Of a stretch of DNA of 64,000 nt, positions 1-9,077 are shown one piece after another (the first letter of the stretch is position 1; each line of letters begins with the position of its first letter). The stretch lies in contig JBDTCO010000112.1 in NCBI GenBank assembly GCA_039923495.1, positions 1-64,000 of the forward strand. Direction: 5' to 3'. A model generated the notes under the pieces. The model worked only from the letters and a program-made list of their open reading frames with translations. It had not been told where the DNA came from and did not search any database. The stretch is from JBDTCO01 sp039923495 (GTDB lineage: Bacteria > Myxococcota_A > Polyangia > Palsa-1104). The position numbers were made by a program, and so were the translations under genes.

Positions 1-1615
1 ACGCGAGCGCCGAGAGCGTTTGTAGCTGATCTGGTCGCAGGCGATCGGCGAGCTCGAGCTCGAGCTGCGCCTCGTCGAGTCGACCGCTCGCGGCGTAGAG
101 CTCGCCGAGGCCCGCGGCGAAGCCCGCGTCACTGTTCTCCCCCTGTACTTGCTCGAGGATCTTCACGGCCTCCTCGACGTGCGACCCCGCCTGCGCGGCG
201 ACGTGCGCGAGCTGCTCGGCGGCGCGAAGATCCCCCGCGCGCGCCAGCGGCTCCAGGATCGCCACGGCCTCGGCGGGCGCAGCGAGGCGCGCGAGCCCGA
301 GGCGCAGCGGGATGGAGCGCGGTCGTGCCTTCGCGAGCTCCGCGAGCTGCGCACGTGCGGGACCGGGTTCGCCGAGCAGGGCGCGAAGCTGCGCCCGTGC
401 AGCCGCGAGCACATCGCGGTCGTCGAGGCGTTGCCGCGAAGCACGATCGACGATGGCGACCTCGAGCAGCGCGAGCGCCTCCGCGTGTCGGCCGCGCTGC
501 TGCAGGAGTCGCGCTCGCGCCAGCACGGCCTCCGTGTACAGCTTGTCGGTGGGCGCGAGCTCCTGCCATGCAGCGAGCGCCTCGCCGAGCGCTCCATCGG
601 ACTCCTGCGCGTGCCCGATCGTCGCGATCGCAGCGCCGCGATCACCGCCGCGGCGATCTGCTGCGAGCACTGCGCGCGCGATTTCGAGCGCTCGTCGCGG
701 CACGCCGACCGCGATGTACGCAGCAGCCACGTCGAGCTTCGCCTGTGGTGTGTGTGCATCCTCTTCCAGGCGATCGAGCACCGCGAGCGCCTGCGCGCGC
801 CGGCCGTGCGAGGCCGCCGCGCGCGCGAGCTCGAGATAGATGGCCGGGTCGCGCGTGCGATCGGCTGCGGTCACGTACATGGCGAGCGCCAGCGCGATGT
901 CTCCGTCACCGACTGCGAGCCGCGCGAGCTCGAGGCGCACCTCGATGCGCGAAGCGTCCAGCTCGAGCGCGCGCAGGAGGTGCACGTGCGCGGCCTTGCG
1001 CTGTCGATTGCGCAGCGCAGCGCGACCGAGCGCCTCTTCTGCCGTCGCGGAGGGCATGTGTCCCGCGAGCGCACGCATCGTGGCGAGCGATTGCGCTTCG
1101 TGGCCGGCGTCGTGCTGCGCGGCGGCGAGCGACACGTACGCCTCCTCGAGCGTGGGGTCGAGCTGGATGGCGCGCTCGAGCGCCGCGTTGGCCCCCGCGC
1201 GATCGCCGAGCCGTGCCTTGAGCCGCGCCTTGACGACGTATGCCTCGGCCGCACCGGGCGCGATCTGCAGCGCCGTCGCGAGCTCGTCGCGAGCCTCGTC
1301 GACACGCCCCGTCGACAGCAGCGCGTCCGCGAGGTGCCAGCGCAGGTACGCCGACGTACCGTCGGAGCCGAGCGCCCGTCTCAGGGCCTCCACGGCCTCG
1401 TCGAGCCGACCCGAGTTCTCGGCGAGCATCGCGAGGATGTACTGCTCGTACGCCACCGGGCTGACGTACTGCCCCTCCACGAGCTGATCGCCGAACCGAC
1501 GGATCACCGGCTGGTCCGGGCGGACGCTCGCGTACTCGTCGCCACAGCCCACGGCGCACAGAGCAGCACCTCCGAGGACGGAGGCCGCCAGCCAGCGTGT
1601 CACCGACCTTCTCAC
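1..1615 (-). CDS. TPR-repeat lipoprotein (partial, 3' end outside window)
   Basis: The frame is open from a GTG at 1615 to the window edge, about 538 codons without a stop. It begins with Arg residues, a hydrophobic stretch and a lipobox-like Ala-Val-Gly-Cys near residue 24, so it is probably an exported lipoprotein. The rest is an almost unbroken run of helical repeats rich in Ala, Leu and Arg, with the spacing of tetratricopeptide repeats (for example around residues 45-110). TPR proteins are protein-interaction scaffolds; no enzymatic domain is visible. The GTG start is favoured because a TACGCT box ends 6 bases upstream and no Shine-Dalgarno is seen; a TTG 18 bases further upstream is the alternative. 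It lies 43 bp after pccB on the same strand. The partner is unknown. Confidence 0.85.
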   Translation of the reverse strand, partial: MRRSVTRWLAASVLGGAALCAVGCGDEYASVRPDQPVIRRFGDQLVEGQYVSPVAYEQYILAMLAENSGRLDEAVEALRRALGSDGTSAYLRWHLADALLSTGRVDEARDELATALQIAPGAAEAYVVKARLKARLGDRAGANAALERAIQLDPTLEEAYVSLAAAQHDAGHEAQSLATMRALAGHMPSATAEEALGRAALRNRQRKAAHVHLLRALELDASRIEVRLELARLAVGDGDIALALAMYVTAADRTRDPAIYLELARAAASHGRRAQALAVLDRLEEDAHTPQAKLDVAAAYIAVGVPRRALEIARAVLAADRRGGDRGAAIATIGHAQESDGALGEALAAWQELAPTDKLYTEAVLARARLLQQRGRHAEALALLEVAIVDRASRQRLDDRDVLAAARAQLRALLGEPGPARAQLAELAKARPRSIPLRLGLARLAAPAEAVAILEPLARAGDLRAAEQLAHVAAQAGSHVEEAVKILEQVQGENSDAGFAAGLGELYAASGRLDEAQLELELADRLRPDQLQTLSALA

Positions 1616-1621
1616 TGGCCT

Positions 1622-1627
1622 AGCGTA
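1622..1627 (-). promoter_or_regulatory. -10-like box of a probable leaderless promoter for the TPR lipoprotein
   Basis: TACGCT on the minus strand lies exactly 6 bases before the GTG at 1615. A start site 7 bases after a -10 box would fall on the first base of the codon. No ribosome binding site is visible. One of seven genes here with TAnnnT at this spacing. Confidence 0.5.
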
Positions 1628-1658
1628 ACGCAAAGGCGGCCGACCTCAAGGACACCCG

Positions 1659-3215
1659 CTACAGCGGGACGTTACCGTGTTTCCGGGGCGGGTTGCTCTC
1701 GCGCTTGTTGCGGAGCATGCGAAGCGCGGCGGCGACCTTCTTGCGCGTCTCACGCGGACGGATCACCTCGTCGATGTAGCCGAGCGCGGCGGCCGCGTAC
1801 GGATTGGCGAACTTCTCCTTGTACTCGGCCATGTACGCGGCGCGCGCAGCAGCGGGATCGGCGGCCTTCTTCAGCTCGCCGGAGTAGACGATGTTGACCG
1901 CGCCCTCGGGCCCCATGACGGCGATCTCGGCCGTCGGGTACGCGAGGTTCACGTCGGCGCGCACGTGCTTCGACGCCATGACGTCGTACGCCCCGCCGTA
2001 GGCCTTGCGCGTGATGACCGTGATCTTTGGGACCGTGGCCTCGACGTACGCGTAGAGCAGCTTCGCACCATGCTTGATGATGCCGCCGTACTCCTGCTTC
2101 ACGCCGGGCAGGAAGCCGGGGACGTCGACGAAGGTGACGATCGGGATGTTGAAGCAGTCGCAGAAGCGGACGAAGCGCGCGGCCTTCACCGAGCTGTCGA
2201 TGTCGAGGACACCGGCGAGGTGCGCCGGCTGGTTGGCGACGACGCCGACGGACTGCCCGCCGATGCGCGCGAGGCCGATGACGATGTTGGGCGCGTGCTC
2301 CTCGTGGATCTCGAAGAACTTGCCGTCGTCGACGACCTTCGAGATCAAGGTCTTGATGTCGTACGGCTTCATCGAGTCGGGGACGATGGTGTCGAGCGTT
2401 ACGTCCTCGCGATCGACCGGATCCGTGCTGACGACCGAGGGCGGGTTCTCGGTGTTGTTCTGAGGCAGGTACGAGAGCAGCTCGCGGATGCCCGCGATGC
2501 AGCCGGCCTCCGACGGGAACGTGCGGTGCGAGACCCCCGACGTGGTGGCGTGCGTGTGCGCGCCGCCGAGCTCCTCCATCGTCACTTCCTCGTGCGTCAC
2601 CGTCTTGATGACATCGGGACCGGTGATGAACATGAAGCTGGTGCCCTCGACCATGAAGATGAAGTCGGTGATGGCGGGCGAGTACACGGCCCCGCCCGCG
2701 CACGGGCCGAGGATCGCGCTGATCTGCGGGATGACGCCCGACGACAGCACGTTGCGCGTGAAGATCTCCGCGTAGCCGGCGAGCGATGCGACGCCTTCCT
2801 GGATGCGTGCGCCGCCGGAGTCGTTGAGGCCGATGACGGGCGCGCCGACCTTCATGGCGAGATCCATCACCTTGCAGATCTTCCTGGCGTAGGTCTCGGA
2901 GAGCGAGCCGCCGAAGACGGTGAAGTCCTGCGCGAAGACGAACACCTGCCGCTCGTTCACGAGGCCATAGCCGGTGACGACGCCGTCGCCGAGGATCTTG
3001 TTCGCCTCCATGCCGAAGTCCGTGCAGCGGTGCGTGACGAAGCGATCGACCTCGACGAACGAGCCCGCGTCGAGGAGCAGATCGATGCGCTCGCGGGCCG
3101 TGAGCTTGCCGGCCTTGTGCTGACGCTCGATGCGCGCCTGTCCGCCGCCGAGGAGGCTCCGTGCCTCCATCTCCTCGAGACGCGCCATGGGATCCTGCTT
3201 CTGCTTGTCGCTCAT
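1659..3215 (-). CDS. pccB: Propionyl-/methylmalonyl-CoA carboxylase beta (carboxyltransferase) subunit
   Basis: 518 aa, the usual length for this family. Carboxyltransferase subunits move CO2 from carboxybiotin on a carrier protein to an acyl-CoA in the cytoplasm. Both crotonase-fold halves are present: the N-terminal oxyanion region near residues 170-176 (Gly-Pro-Cys-Ala-Gly-Gly-Ala) and the C-terminal one near 366-409, ending in Gly-Gly-Ala-Tyr-Asp. Asp411 aligns with the Asp that favours propionyl-CoA in actinobacterial PccB, so propionyl-CoA is the likely substrate (inference). The start is the ATG at 3215, which overlaps the stop of the preceding small gene by 4 bp (ATGA). A biotin carrier that could serve it is at 57583; no biotin carboxylase is in the window. 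Confidence 0.95.
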   Translation of the reverse strand: MSDKQKQDPMARLEEMEARSLLGGGQARIERQHKAGKLTARERIDLLLDAGSFVEVDRFVTHRCTDFGMEANKILGDGVVTGYGLVNERQVFVFAQDFTVFGGSLSETYARKICKVMDLAMKVGAPVIGLNDSGGARIQEGVASLAGYAEIFTRNVLSSGVIPQISAILGPCAGGAVYSPAITDFIFMVEGTSFMFITGPDVIKTVTHEEVTMEELGGAHTHATTSGVSHRTFPSEAGCIAGIRELLSYLPQNNTENPPSVVSTDPVDREDVTLDTIVPDSMKPYDIKTLISKVVDDGKFFEIHEEHAPNIVIGLARIGGQSVGVVANQPAHLAGVLDIDSSVKAARFVRFCDCFNIPIVTFVDVPGFLPGVKQEYGGIIKHGAKLLYAYVEATVPKITVITRKAYGGAYDVMASKHVRADVNLAYPTAEIAVMGPEGAVNIVYSGELKKAADPAAARAAYMAEYKEKFANPYAAAALGYIDEVIRPRETRKKVAAALRMLRNKRESNPPRKHGNVPL

Positions 3216-3556
3216 GCCTGCTGCAACCTCTCTTCTACGTAGGACTCGATGCGCATCGCCGCGTCGGGGGGCACACCTTCGAGCTCGAGCGCGCCGAGCG
3301 CACCTCGCTCGAGCGGCGTACCCTCGTCGAGCACGATCTCCCGGGCGCGGGCACCGCACTCGACCGCCTCGCCACCACCCGGCAGGACGAAGCGCACGAG
3401 CAGCGGACCGCGGAGCCACGACGGATCGTCGGGGAGCCCGTCCTCGAGCCACACCTGCACGAGGGAGAGCTGACGCGCGAGGCGAAAGAGTCGCGGCGCT
3501 GGGCCGCCTTTCGGGCGGATCTCGATGGGGACGTGCAGGGGAGCCGACGGGACCAT
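3212..3556 (-). CDS. Small PilZ-like protein upstream of pccB
   Basis: 114 aa, soluble, no signal peptide. The pattern of a hydrophobic strand, a Gly-Pro-Leu-Leu-Val-Arg-Phe-Val-Leu-Pro segment near the middle and a C-terminal amphipathic helix (Ser-Tyr-Val-Glu-Glu-Arg-Leu) resembles the PilZ fold. The RxxxR and (D/N)xSxxG residues that bind c-di-GMP in true PilZ proteins are not recognisable. Its stop overlaps the pccB start (ATGA), so the two are probably translationally coupled. It could be a degenerate PilZ regulator of expression or assembly, or an unrelated beta-barrel protein. An ATG at 3556 is the only convincing start in frame after the preceding gene ends. Confidence 0.75.
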   Translation of the reverse strand: MVPSAPLHVPIEIRPKGGPAPRLFRLARQLSLVQVWLEDGLPDDPSWLRGPLLVRFVLPGGGEAVECGARAREIVLDEGTPLERGALGALELEGVPPDAAMRIESYVEERLQQA

Positions 3557-3615
3557 GGGACGCGCGCCGACGGTAGGGCCTCGTGCGATCGTTTGCAACG
3601 GGCCGTCGAAGCCCG

Positions 3616-4833
3616 TTACGCGGAGAGCTGCGTCCGGCGCCCGGTGAACTGCATCATCACGAAGAGCGTCACGACCGCGCCGACGGTGATCGAGAGCCCC
3701 GTGTAGCCCTTCCACAAGAATGTCGCGGAGAACAACACGAGGTAGAGCAGCTGCGCGACGCCCATGTCGAGGACGGCGAAGCGCAGGCTCACGAAGAGCC
3801 GCGCGTAGCTCACCACGAGGAAGATCGACGTGACGGAGGCGATCGCGAATGCCGGTGCGATCGCGAGCTGATCGACGAGGTACGCGAACAGCAGGTGGAA
3901 GGCGAAGAACGCGCAGCCGAAGAAGAAGTAGTTGAGCGGATGGATACGCTCGTCCTTCGCGGCGGCGCGCACCGCGACCACGAAGAAGAAGAACAGCAGG
4001 CCCACCGGTGCAAAGAAGGTGATGCGCGACGCGAGCGGACCCGGGTTCACGCGCTGCGGGAGATCGATCGCGATGCCCGTGCCCGCGATGAGGCGCTCGA
4101 ACTTCCACTCGCCACGCCACGTGCCCTCGCTCGCGCGGTGCGAGGTCGGCGACGTGGTGCCCGCCGGGAAGTCGACCGCGGCGAAGTCGGTCTCGACGAC
4201 GAGGCGGAAGTCTCGTGCGTCGCCACCGAGCGCGTAGCCGAAGCGGCTCGTGCCACGCGACTTCACGGCGACATGGAACGTGCGTGCCTCGTTCGCGCCG
4301 AGGATCGCCGACCACACGATGCTTCCGCTCTCGACGTGGAGCTCCTGCGCGCGGCCGTCCTCGTCGAGCACCGCGAAGCCATCGAAGACGGCGTGGTCAC
4401 CCGGCAGCGGCACCGAGAACTCGATGCGTCGCGTCTCGCCGCTGTCGTTGGCGAGGCGATAGCGACCGGCGAGCTCGACGTCGTACGTGGGAAACCACAG
4501 CAGACCCTTCCGACGCTGCACGAGGTGCAGCCTGGCGGTGAGATCGCTGCCGTCGAGGCGGATCGGGTGCGAGACGAGCTCGTCGTGCTCGACCTCGGTC
4601 TGCACCTCCTGGCCCGCCGCGTCGCGGACCGTCGTGCGCTGCTTGCGCTTCTCGACCACGGTGTACGTGCCCACCGGTGCGCGCAGCTCGAGCGGCGGCC
4701 CCCACAGCGCGTGGACCTCGTCGAGCAACTCGCTCGAGGCCTCGCCGGACCGCTGGACGACCGTCGAGCCGAGGATGACCCAGGCGAGTGCGCAGCCGAG
4801 CCAGATGAAGCCGATCTGTACGAGTCTGTTCAT
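3616..4833 (-). CDS. CreD-like inner-membrane protein
   Basis: 405 aa; E. coli CreD is somewhat longer. One N-terminal membrane helix (residues 6-26) is followed by a roughly 230-residue periplasmic beta-rich domain. About five membrane helices then fill the last 140 residues, with the family-typical Gly-Tyr-Thr-Gly-Leu segment and a final Thr-Gly-Arg-Arg. CreD proteins affect envelope integrity and beta-lactam/colicin response, but their biochemical role is not settled. The ATG at 4833 is chosen because the hydrophobic helix follows directly; the long upstream extension reads as shadow sequence. A serine hydrolase of the beta-lactamase fold lies 116 bp upstream on the same strand. No CreBC two-component genes are in the window. 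Confidence 0.85.
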   Translation of the reverse strand: MNRLVQIGFIWLGCALAWVILGSTVVQRSGEASSELLDEVHALWGPPLELRAPVGTYTVVEKRKQRTTVRDAAGQEVQTEVEHDELVSHPIRLDGSDLTARLHLVQRRKGLLWFPTYDVELAGRYRLANDSGETRRIEFSVPLPGDHAVFDGFAVLDEDGRAQELHVESGSIVWSAILGANEARTFHVAVKSRGTSRFGYALGGDARDFRLVVETDFAAVDFPAGTTSPTSHRASEGTWRGEWKFERLIAGTGIAIDLPQRVNPGPLASRITFFAPVGLLFFFFVVAVRAAAKDERIHPLNYFFFGCAFFAFHLLFAYLVDQLAIAPAFAIASVTSIFLVVSYARLFVSLRFAVLDMGVAQLLYLVLFSATFLWKGYTGLSITVGAVVTLFVMMQFTGRRTQLSA

Positions 4834-4949
4834 GCGTCGTTCGAGATACACGCCCGGGGCCAGCGCGGAATGTGCGTCTTTTCGGCGACCTGGCCCTCCG
4901 GCGTGGGTGGACGGACACGCCAGCTGTGGAGCTGGGGCCGCAGGCCGAG

Positions 4950-5897
4950 CTACCTCATCGCGTCGAGCACCGCGTCGTGCAGCATCGGCCTGAACTGCCT
5001 GATGCGCTCGTTCGCGCGTGTCGGGTGCACACGGTTCGACAGCAGCACCACCCAGCGACGCTGCGGTGGATCGATCCACACCGAGCACCCCGTGAACGCG
5101 AGATGGCCGACGCCGGTGCGTGGCCACGCCGTGCCAGCCGAGGAGTGGCTCTCCGATGGATGGTCCCAGCCGAGCCCCCACGTCGAGCCGGGGACGCCCG
5201 CGCGCTCCCATGCGAGTCGCACGAGCGCAGGGTCGAGCAGCGCGTCGTCGCCGTGCCACGCGTCGACCCACGCACGTACGAGCGTCGACACCGAGCGCAC
5301 GTCGCCGAACAGGCCCGCGTGGCCGGCGACACCCTGCATCGCCTTCGCGTTGTCGTCGTGCACGACGCCTCTGGGCCCCTCCGTTGGTGCTGCGGCGGGG
5401 TTCGGGCCGAACGCGATGTCGGCACCACACGCGATCTCTTCGGTGAACGCGCGATCGAGAGGCGTGCCCGTCCGCTCGACCGCATCGCCGAGCAGGATGA
5501 AGCCGAGGTCGCTGTAGACGGAGCGGGTGCCGGGCTCGTAGTCGAGCGCAACGGTGCGCGCGTGTTCGATACATGCGCGGCGCATCTCCGGCGATGGGCG
5601 CAGCGGATCGCCGAGCGACAGCACCGCGGGGACGCCGGACGCGTGCGAGAGGAGCTGCGCGATCGTCGCCTCGGGGCGCGGTCGATCAGAGAGCGTGAGC
5701 GCTCCGGTGCGCACGCGCCGCAACACGAGCGCGGCCGTGCAGAGCGGCTTCGTCAAGGATGCGAGATCGAACGGCTGCTCGAGCGTCGTGCCGACCGCGT
5801 GCGCGAGCAGCTCGCGGCCGTCGTCGACCACGACCACCTGAGCGGACGGGAACACCGTGCCGACCGCGTCGTCCAAGAGGCGTGTGATGCGCTCCAT
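4950..5897 (-). CDS. Beta-lactamase-family serine hydrolase
   Basis: 315 aa. It shows the class C/penicillin-binding motifs: Ser47-Leu-Thr-Lys50 (SxxK nucleophile), Tyr128-Ser-Asp130 in place of YxN, and a His-Leu-Ala-Phe-Thr-Gly segment near the C-terminus resembling the third motif. No signal peptide is seen, unusual for a cell-wall enzyme and suggesting a cytoplasmic esterase/amidase of the EstB type. The substrate cannot be read from sequence. The ATG at 5897 follows a TATGAT box by exactly 6 bases. It is divergent from the OPA transporter at 6068, and CreD-like lies downstream. Confidence 0.9.
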   Translation of the reverse strand: MERITRLLDDAVGTVFPSAQVVVVDDGRELLAHAVGTTLEQPFDLASLTKPLCTAALVLRRVRTGALTLSDRPRPEATIAQLLSHASGVPAVLSLGDPLRPSPEMRRACIEHARTVALDYEPGTRSVYSDLGFILLGDAVERTGTPLDRAFTEEIACGADIAFGPNPAAAPTEGPRGVVHDDNAKAMQGVAGHAGLFGDVRSVSTLVRAWVDAWHGDDALLDPALVRLAWERAGVPGSTWGLGWDHPSESHSSAGTAWPRTGVGHLAFTGCSVWIDPPQRRWVVLLSNRVHPTRANERIRQFRPMLHDAVLDAMR

Positions 5898-5903
5898 CTT
5901 CCG

Positions 5904-5909
5904 ATCATA
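5904..5909 (-). promoter_or_regulatory. -10 box TATGAT for the serine hydrolase
   Basis: TATGAT on the minus strand (5 of 6 with TATAAT) is followed by 6 bases and the ATG at 5897, predicting transcription from the start codon itself. No clear -35 and no Shine-Dalgarno are seen. Confidence 0.55.
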
Positions 5910-6011
5910 GCGCCGGTTGACTCGTGATCTGCCAGCGTGCGGCGACTTCACCCGGTCTCGAAAAGGGCTTCGACGACGTCGGGTTTCACCGCGATATCGT
6001 CGGCATGGGTG

Positions 6012-6025
6012 CCAGCCACGGCTGG
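6012..6025. promoter_or_regulatory. 14-bp inverted repeat in a divergent promoter region
   Basis: CCAGCC-ac-GGCTGG, two perfect 6-base arms, lies in the 170-bp gap between the serine hydrolase and the OPA transporter, 42 bp before the transporter ATG. It could be an operator for a dimeric regulator. No adjacent regulator gene supports this, and GC-rich DNA yields such repeats by chance. Confidence 0.3.
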
Positions 6026-6067
6026 TAGCCACACGCCCGTGCGCCAGTGTGATATGAGCGGGCCTCG

Positions 6068-7522
6068 ATGAGCTTCGCCGATCCCGTCGCTGCCGGCCTC
6101 GCGCCGCCGGTCGTCCACCCTCCGGGCTTCATTGCCCGTCGGAGGATGAACTGGATCTTCCTCGGCCTCATGTACGGCTTCTTCTACATGTCGCGCTACA
6201 ACCTGGCCGCGATCCAGGCGGCGATGAAGGAGCTGTACGGCTGGTCCAACGCCGACTACGGCAAGATCGTCTCCGTCGCCACGTTCATCTACGGCTCGGC
6301 CGTCTTCCTCAACGGTCCGATCGCCGACAAGATCGGCGGCAAACGAGCCATCCTGCTCGGCTCGGCGGGCGCGGCGTTCTTCAACCTCGCGTTCGGCGCG
6401 TGCTTCGTGTTCCTCGGCCACTCGGCGGTCGTGAAGGGCGGCACCGTCATCTCGCCGGCCACCTACACGCACGGCATGACGGCGTCGACGATGATCGCCA
6501 CGTTCGCCGTCCTGTGGGGCGCGAACCACTACTTCCAGTCGTTCGGCGCGCTCTCCATCGTGAAGATCAACGCGGCGTGGTTCCACGTCAGCGAGCGCGG
6601 CTCGTTCGCCGGGATCTTCGGCATCATGATCCAGAGCGGTCGCCTCTTCGCGTTCCAGTTCTCGCCGCTCATCCTCAGCTTCCTGCCCTGGCAGTACTGC
6701 TTCTGGGTGCCGGCTGCGATCCTCGTCGTCATGTTCTTCGTGAACCTGAAGTTCGTCGAGAACACGCCAGCCGACGCCGGCTTCGTCTTCGACACCGGCG
6801 ACGAGACGGCCGAGGAGGCCGCGCAGCGCCCATCGCTGCGCTTCATCCTCAACAAGGTGTTCGCGTCGAAGGCCGCGTGGCTCATCGCCGCGTCCTCGAT
6901 CTGCATCGGCATGACGCGCAACTCGATCGATCACTGGTGGTCGGGCTACTTCGCCACGGTCTTCTCCATCAAGGCGGCGGACCTGAGGAGCAGCGTCGCC
7001 TACAACGTGGTCGCGCTCGGCACGCCCGTGATGGCGATCATGGGCGGGCTCGTCGCCGGCAACCTGTCCGACAAGGTCTTCGGCGCGCGTCGTGCGCCCG
7101 TCATCCTGTTCGCGTTCGTCGGCCAGGCCATCGTGCTTCTCTGGCTGTCGTTCGCATACCGATCGCTGTGGGGCGGCGCGGCCCTGCTGCTCGCCATCGC
7201 ATTCTTCATCCAGGGCGCGCACTCGCTCGTCGGTGGCGCCGCGTCGATGGACTTCGGCGGCAAGAAGGCGGTCGCGACCGCAGCCGGGCTCTTCGACGGC
7301 GCCCAGTACCTCGCCGCGTCCGTCGTCGGCTATGGTCTCGGCACGGTGCTCGATCACTTCAAGGACAAGCTGCACCCCGGCGCCGAGTTCGCGAAGTGGC
7401 CGCTGTTCCCGCTGCCGTTCGCGATCCTCGGCGCGATCCTCATGTCGCAGCTGTGGAACGTCAGACCCGGTCACGCGGCCGCGCCGATGACACCGACCTC
7501 GCCGGAGGAGACGAAGCGATGA
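6068..7522 (+). CDS. OPA-family MFS transporter (organophosphate:phosphate antiporter type)
   Basis: 484 aa with about 12 membrane helices. The early segment with Phe-Tyr-Met-Ser-Arg-Tyr-Asn after helix 1 and the Gly-Pro-Ile-Ala-Asp-Lys-Ile-Gly-Gly-Lys-Arg loop match the OPA group (GlpT, UhpT, PgtP). These exchange phosphorylated sugars or glycerol-3-phosphate for inorganic phosphate across the inner membrane; the substrate is not determinable here. Its stop overlaps the next ATG (ATGA), so the small membrane protein downstream is co-translated. A TATGAG hexamer lies 9 bases before the ATG, and no strong Shine-Dalgarno is seen. No two-component sensor of the UhpBC kind is nearby. Confidence 0.92.
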   Translation: MSFADPVAAGLAPPVVHPPGFIARRRMNWIFLGLMYGFFYMSRYNLAAIQAAMKELYGWSNADYGKIVSVATFIYGSAVFLNGPIADKIGGKRAILLGSAGAAFFNLAFGACFVFLGHSAVVKGGTVISPATYTHGMTASTMIATFAVLWGANHYFQSFGALSIVKINAAWFHVSERGSFAGIFGIMIQSGRLFAFQFSPLILSFLPWQYCFWVPAAILVVMFFVNLKFVENTPADAGFVFDTGDETAEEAAQRPSLRFILNKVFASKAAWLIAASSICIGMTRNSIDHWWSGYFATVFSIKAADLRSSVAYNVVALGTPVMAIMGGLVAGNLSDKVFGARRAPVILFAFVGQAIVLLWLSFAYRSLWGGAALLLAIAFFIQGAHSLVGGAASMDFGGKKAVATAAGLFDGAQYLAASVVGYGLGTVLDHFKDKLHPGAEFAKWPLFPLPFAILGAILMSQLWNVRPGHAAAPMTPTSPEETKR

Positions 7523-7926
7523 GCCGGCTCATCGAGCGCGTCACGCTCGGCTTGTTCGCAGCCGTCGCGGGCGGCTACGCCGTGCTCGCGCTGCTCATCC
7601 CGCAGCGCCTCGCGCGCGCCGTCTTTGGCCACGCGCTCGCACCGGGCGCCGTGCTCCTGCATTCGATGATGGGCGGCATGCAGCTCGGACTCGCGCTTGT
7701 CGCGCTCGTCTGCGCGCGCTCGCCGAAGCCCCCGCGCACGCTCGTCCGCGCCATCGCGGCTGGCCTCGTGTTCACGGTGGCGGGCCCGCTCTTCGGCACG
7801 GCGATGCAGCAGATCCCCGTCCCCGAGCTTCAGAGCTACTCGCCGCTGCTCGGCTTCGAGGCGCTGGTCGCGCTCACGCTGGTCGCAACGCAGCTCGCCC
7901 GCCGCGTCCAGGTGCTCACGCCCTAA
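7519..7926 (+). CDS. Small four-helix membrane protein
   Basis: 135 aa with four predicted membrane helices and little else. It starts inside the stop of the transporter gene (ATGA), so it is almost certainly expressed with it. It could be an accessory subunit or an unrelated membrane protein. No motif is recognised. Its stop is interlocked with that of the convergent DUF3570 gene, the two genes sharing the four bases CTAA at 7923-7926. Confidence 0.85.
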   Translation: MSRLIERVTLGLFAAVAGGYAVLALLIPQRLARAVFGHALAPGAVLLHSMMGGMQLGLALVALVCARSPKPPRTLVRAIAAGLVFTVAGPLFGTAMQQIPVPELQSYSPLLGFEALVALTLVATQLARRVQVLTP

Positions 7927-9077
7927 AAAGTCGTGCCGACCGACGCGGAGTAGACGTTCACGCGCAGATCGTTGGTCCGCCAGTAGCGCTCGTAGGCGAG
8001 GTCGACGTTGAGCACGCGGATGCGACGCAGCGGAAGCTCGAGCGCGAGCTTGCCGCCGGCGGTCTGACCGGAGAAGTCGGCGAGGTCGCTGTCTGCGGTT
8101 CGGAAGGCGTTCCCGAGGAGCGCGAGCTGCGTGTAGAAGTCGACGCCGCGCTGGAAGTGCGCGCGGTACGTGGCGCGTGCGTAGAGCCACCTCGTGATGC
8201 GCTGGTAGAGGAAGAGCTCGAGCGTGTTGCCGATGGCGCCCCAGCTGTCGATGTAGAAGCGGTACGACACCTTGAACGATCCGTTCCACGGCAGCCCCTG
8301 CACCAGCCGGCCGACGAGCGCGTGCCGCGTGCGCAGGTGCGGCAGCACCTCGGTCCCGTGCGTGCCGTCGACGAGCGGCACGGTGTTCCAGGTGTTCGAC
8401 AGCTCTCCGGTCTGCAGCGTGAAGCCGTAGTTGAGGTTGGCGACCGTGGTCGGCGAGAGGATCTGCGTGAAGGCGACGTTGGCGTTGGTCGTCGAGCGCG
8501 CCTCGCGACCTCGGTTGCTGCCGCCGAGGTTGTAGGCGTCGAACCAGTCGAAGGTCTGGTTCACGGACGCCTGGAGCACGGCGTTGTCCTCTGCCATGTG
8601 GCGCGTCCACGCGAGGCCCATCGTCCAGCTGCGGTAGTTCTCCTCGAGGTGGATGGCGAAGCGCGTGCCCACGTCGTTGTCCCGGTCGGCCTTGAACGTC
8701 GACGCGACGTCGATGCCGCCGGCCTCCTGGTAACGCGACGCACGCGAGATCGCGTCGACCGCGTCGGGGGAGGCCGCGGACACCACGTCGAGCGGTGCCC
8801 AGATGCGGTGCGTGATGCGGGAACCCTGGTGCGCGATCACCTCGACCTGCGGCTCCGACACCGACAGCTGCTCGGAGCCCGGGCCACGCGCGCCCGCACC
8901 GGCGAGCGACTGGTAGCCACGTCCAGACTGATCGAAGAACGTGTAACGCAACCGCACCGAATCGATGCGGAACGGCTTGCCGGGGTCGAGGATGCCCGAG
9001 CCAGAGAGCGTGTCCGCCGCGACGACACTCACCATGACCATCCACGACAGGGAAAGCAGTGCGACGACGAGCTTCAC
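7923..9077 (-). CDS. DUF3570-family outer-membrane beta-barrel protein
   Basis: 384 aa with a signal peptide (cleavage after Val-Val-Ala-Ala, about residue 21). Alternating amphipathic strands rich in Tyr, Trp and Thr run throughout, and the protein ends in Val-Gly-Thr-Thr-Phe, the terminal aromatic typical of BamA-inserted barrels. It matches DUF3570 proteins, which are usually encoded next to DUF4266 lipoproteins, as here. The function of the family is not established. Its ATG overlaps the stop of the DUF4266 gene (ATGA). The usual companion genes (thioredoxin-like and ApbE-like flavin transferase) are not seen in this window. Confidence 0.9.
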   Translation of the reverse strand: MKLVVALLSLSWMVMVSVVAADTLSGSGILDPGKPFRIDSVRLRYTFFDQSGRGYQSLAGAGARGPGSEQLSVSEPQVEVIAHQGSRITHRIWAPLDVVSAASPDAVDAISRASRYQEAGGIDVASTFKADRDNDVGTRFAIHLEENYRSWTMGLAWTRHMAEDNAVLQASVNQTFDWFDAYNLGGSNRGREARSTTNANVAFTQILSPTTVANLNYGFTLQTGELSNTWNTVPLVDGTHGTEVLPHLRTRHALVGRLVQGLPWNGSFKVSYRFYIDSWGAIGNTLELFLYQRITRWLYARATYRAHFQRGVDFYTQLALLGNAFRTADSDLADFSGQTAGGKLALELPLRRIRVLNVDLAYERYWRTNDLRVNVYSASVGTTF

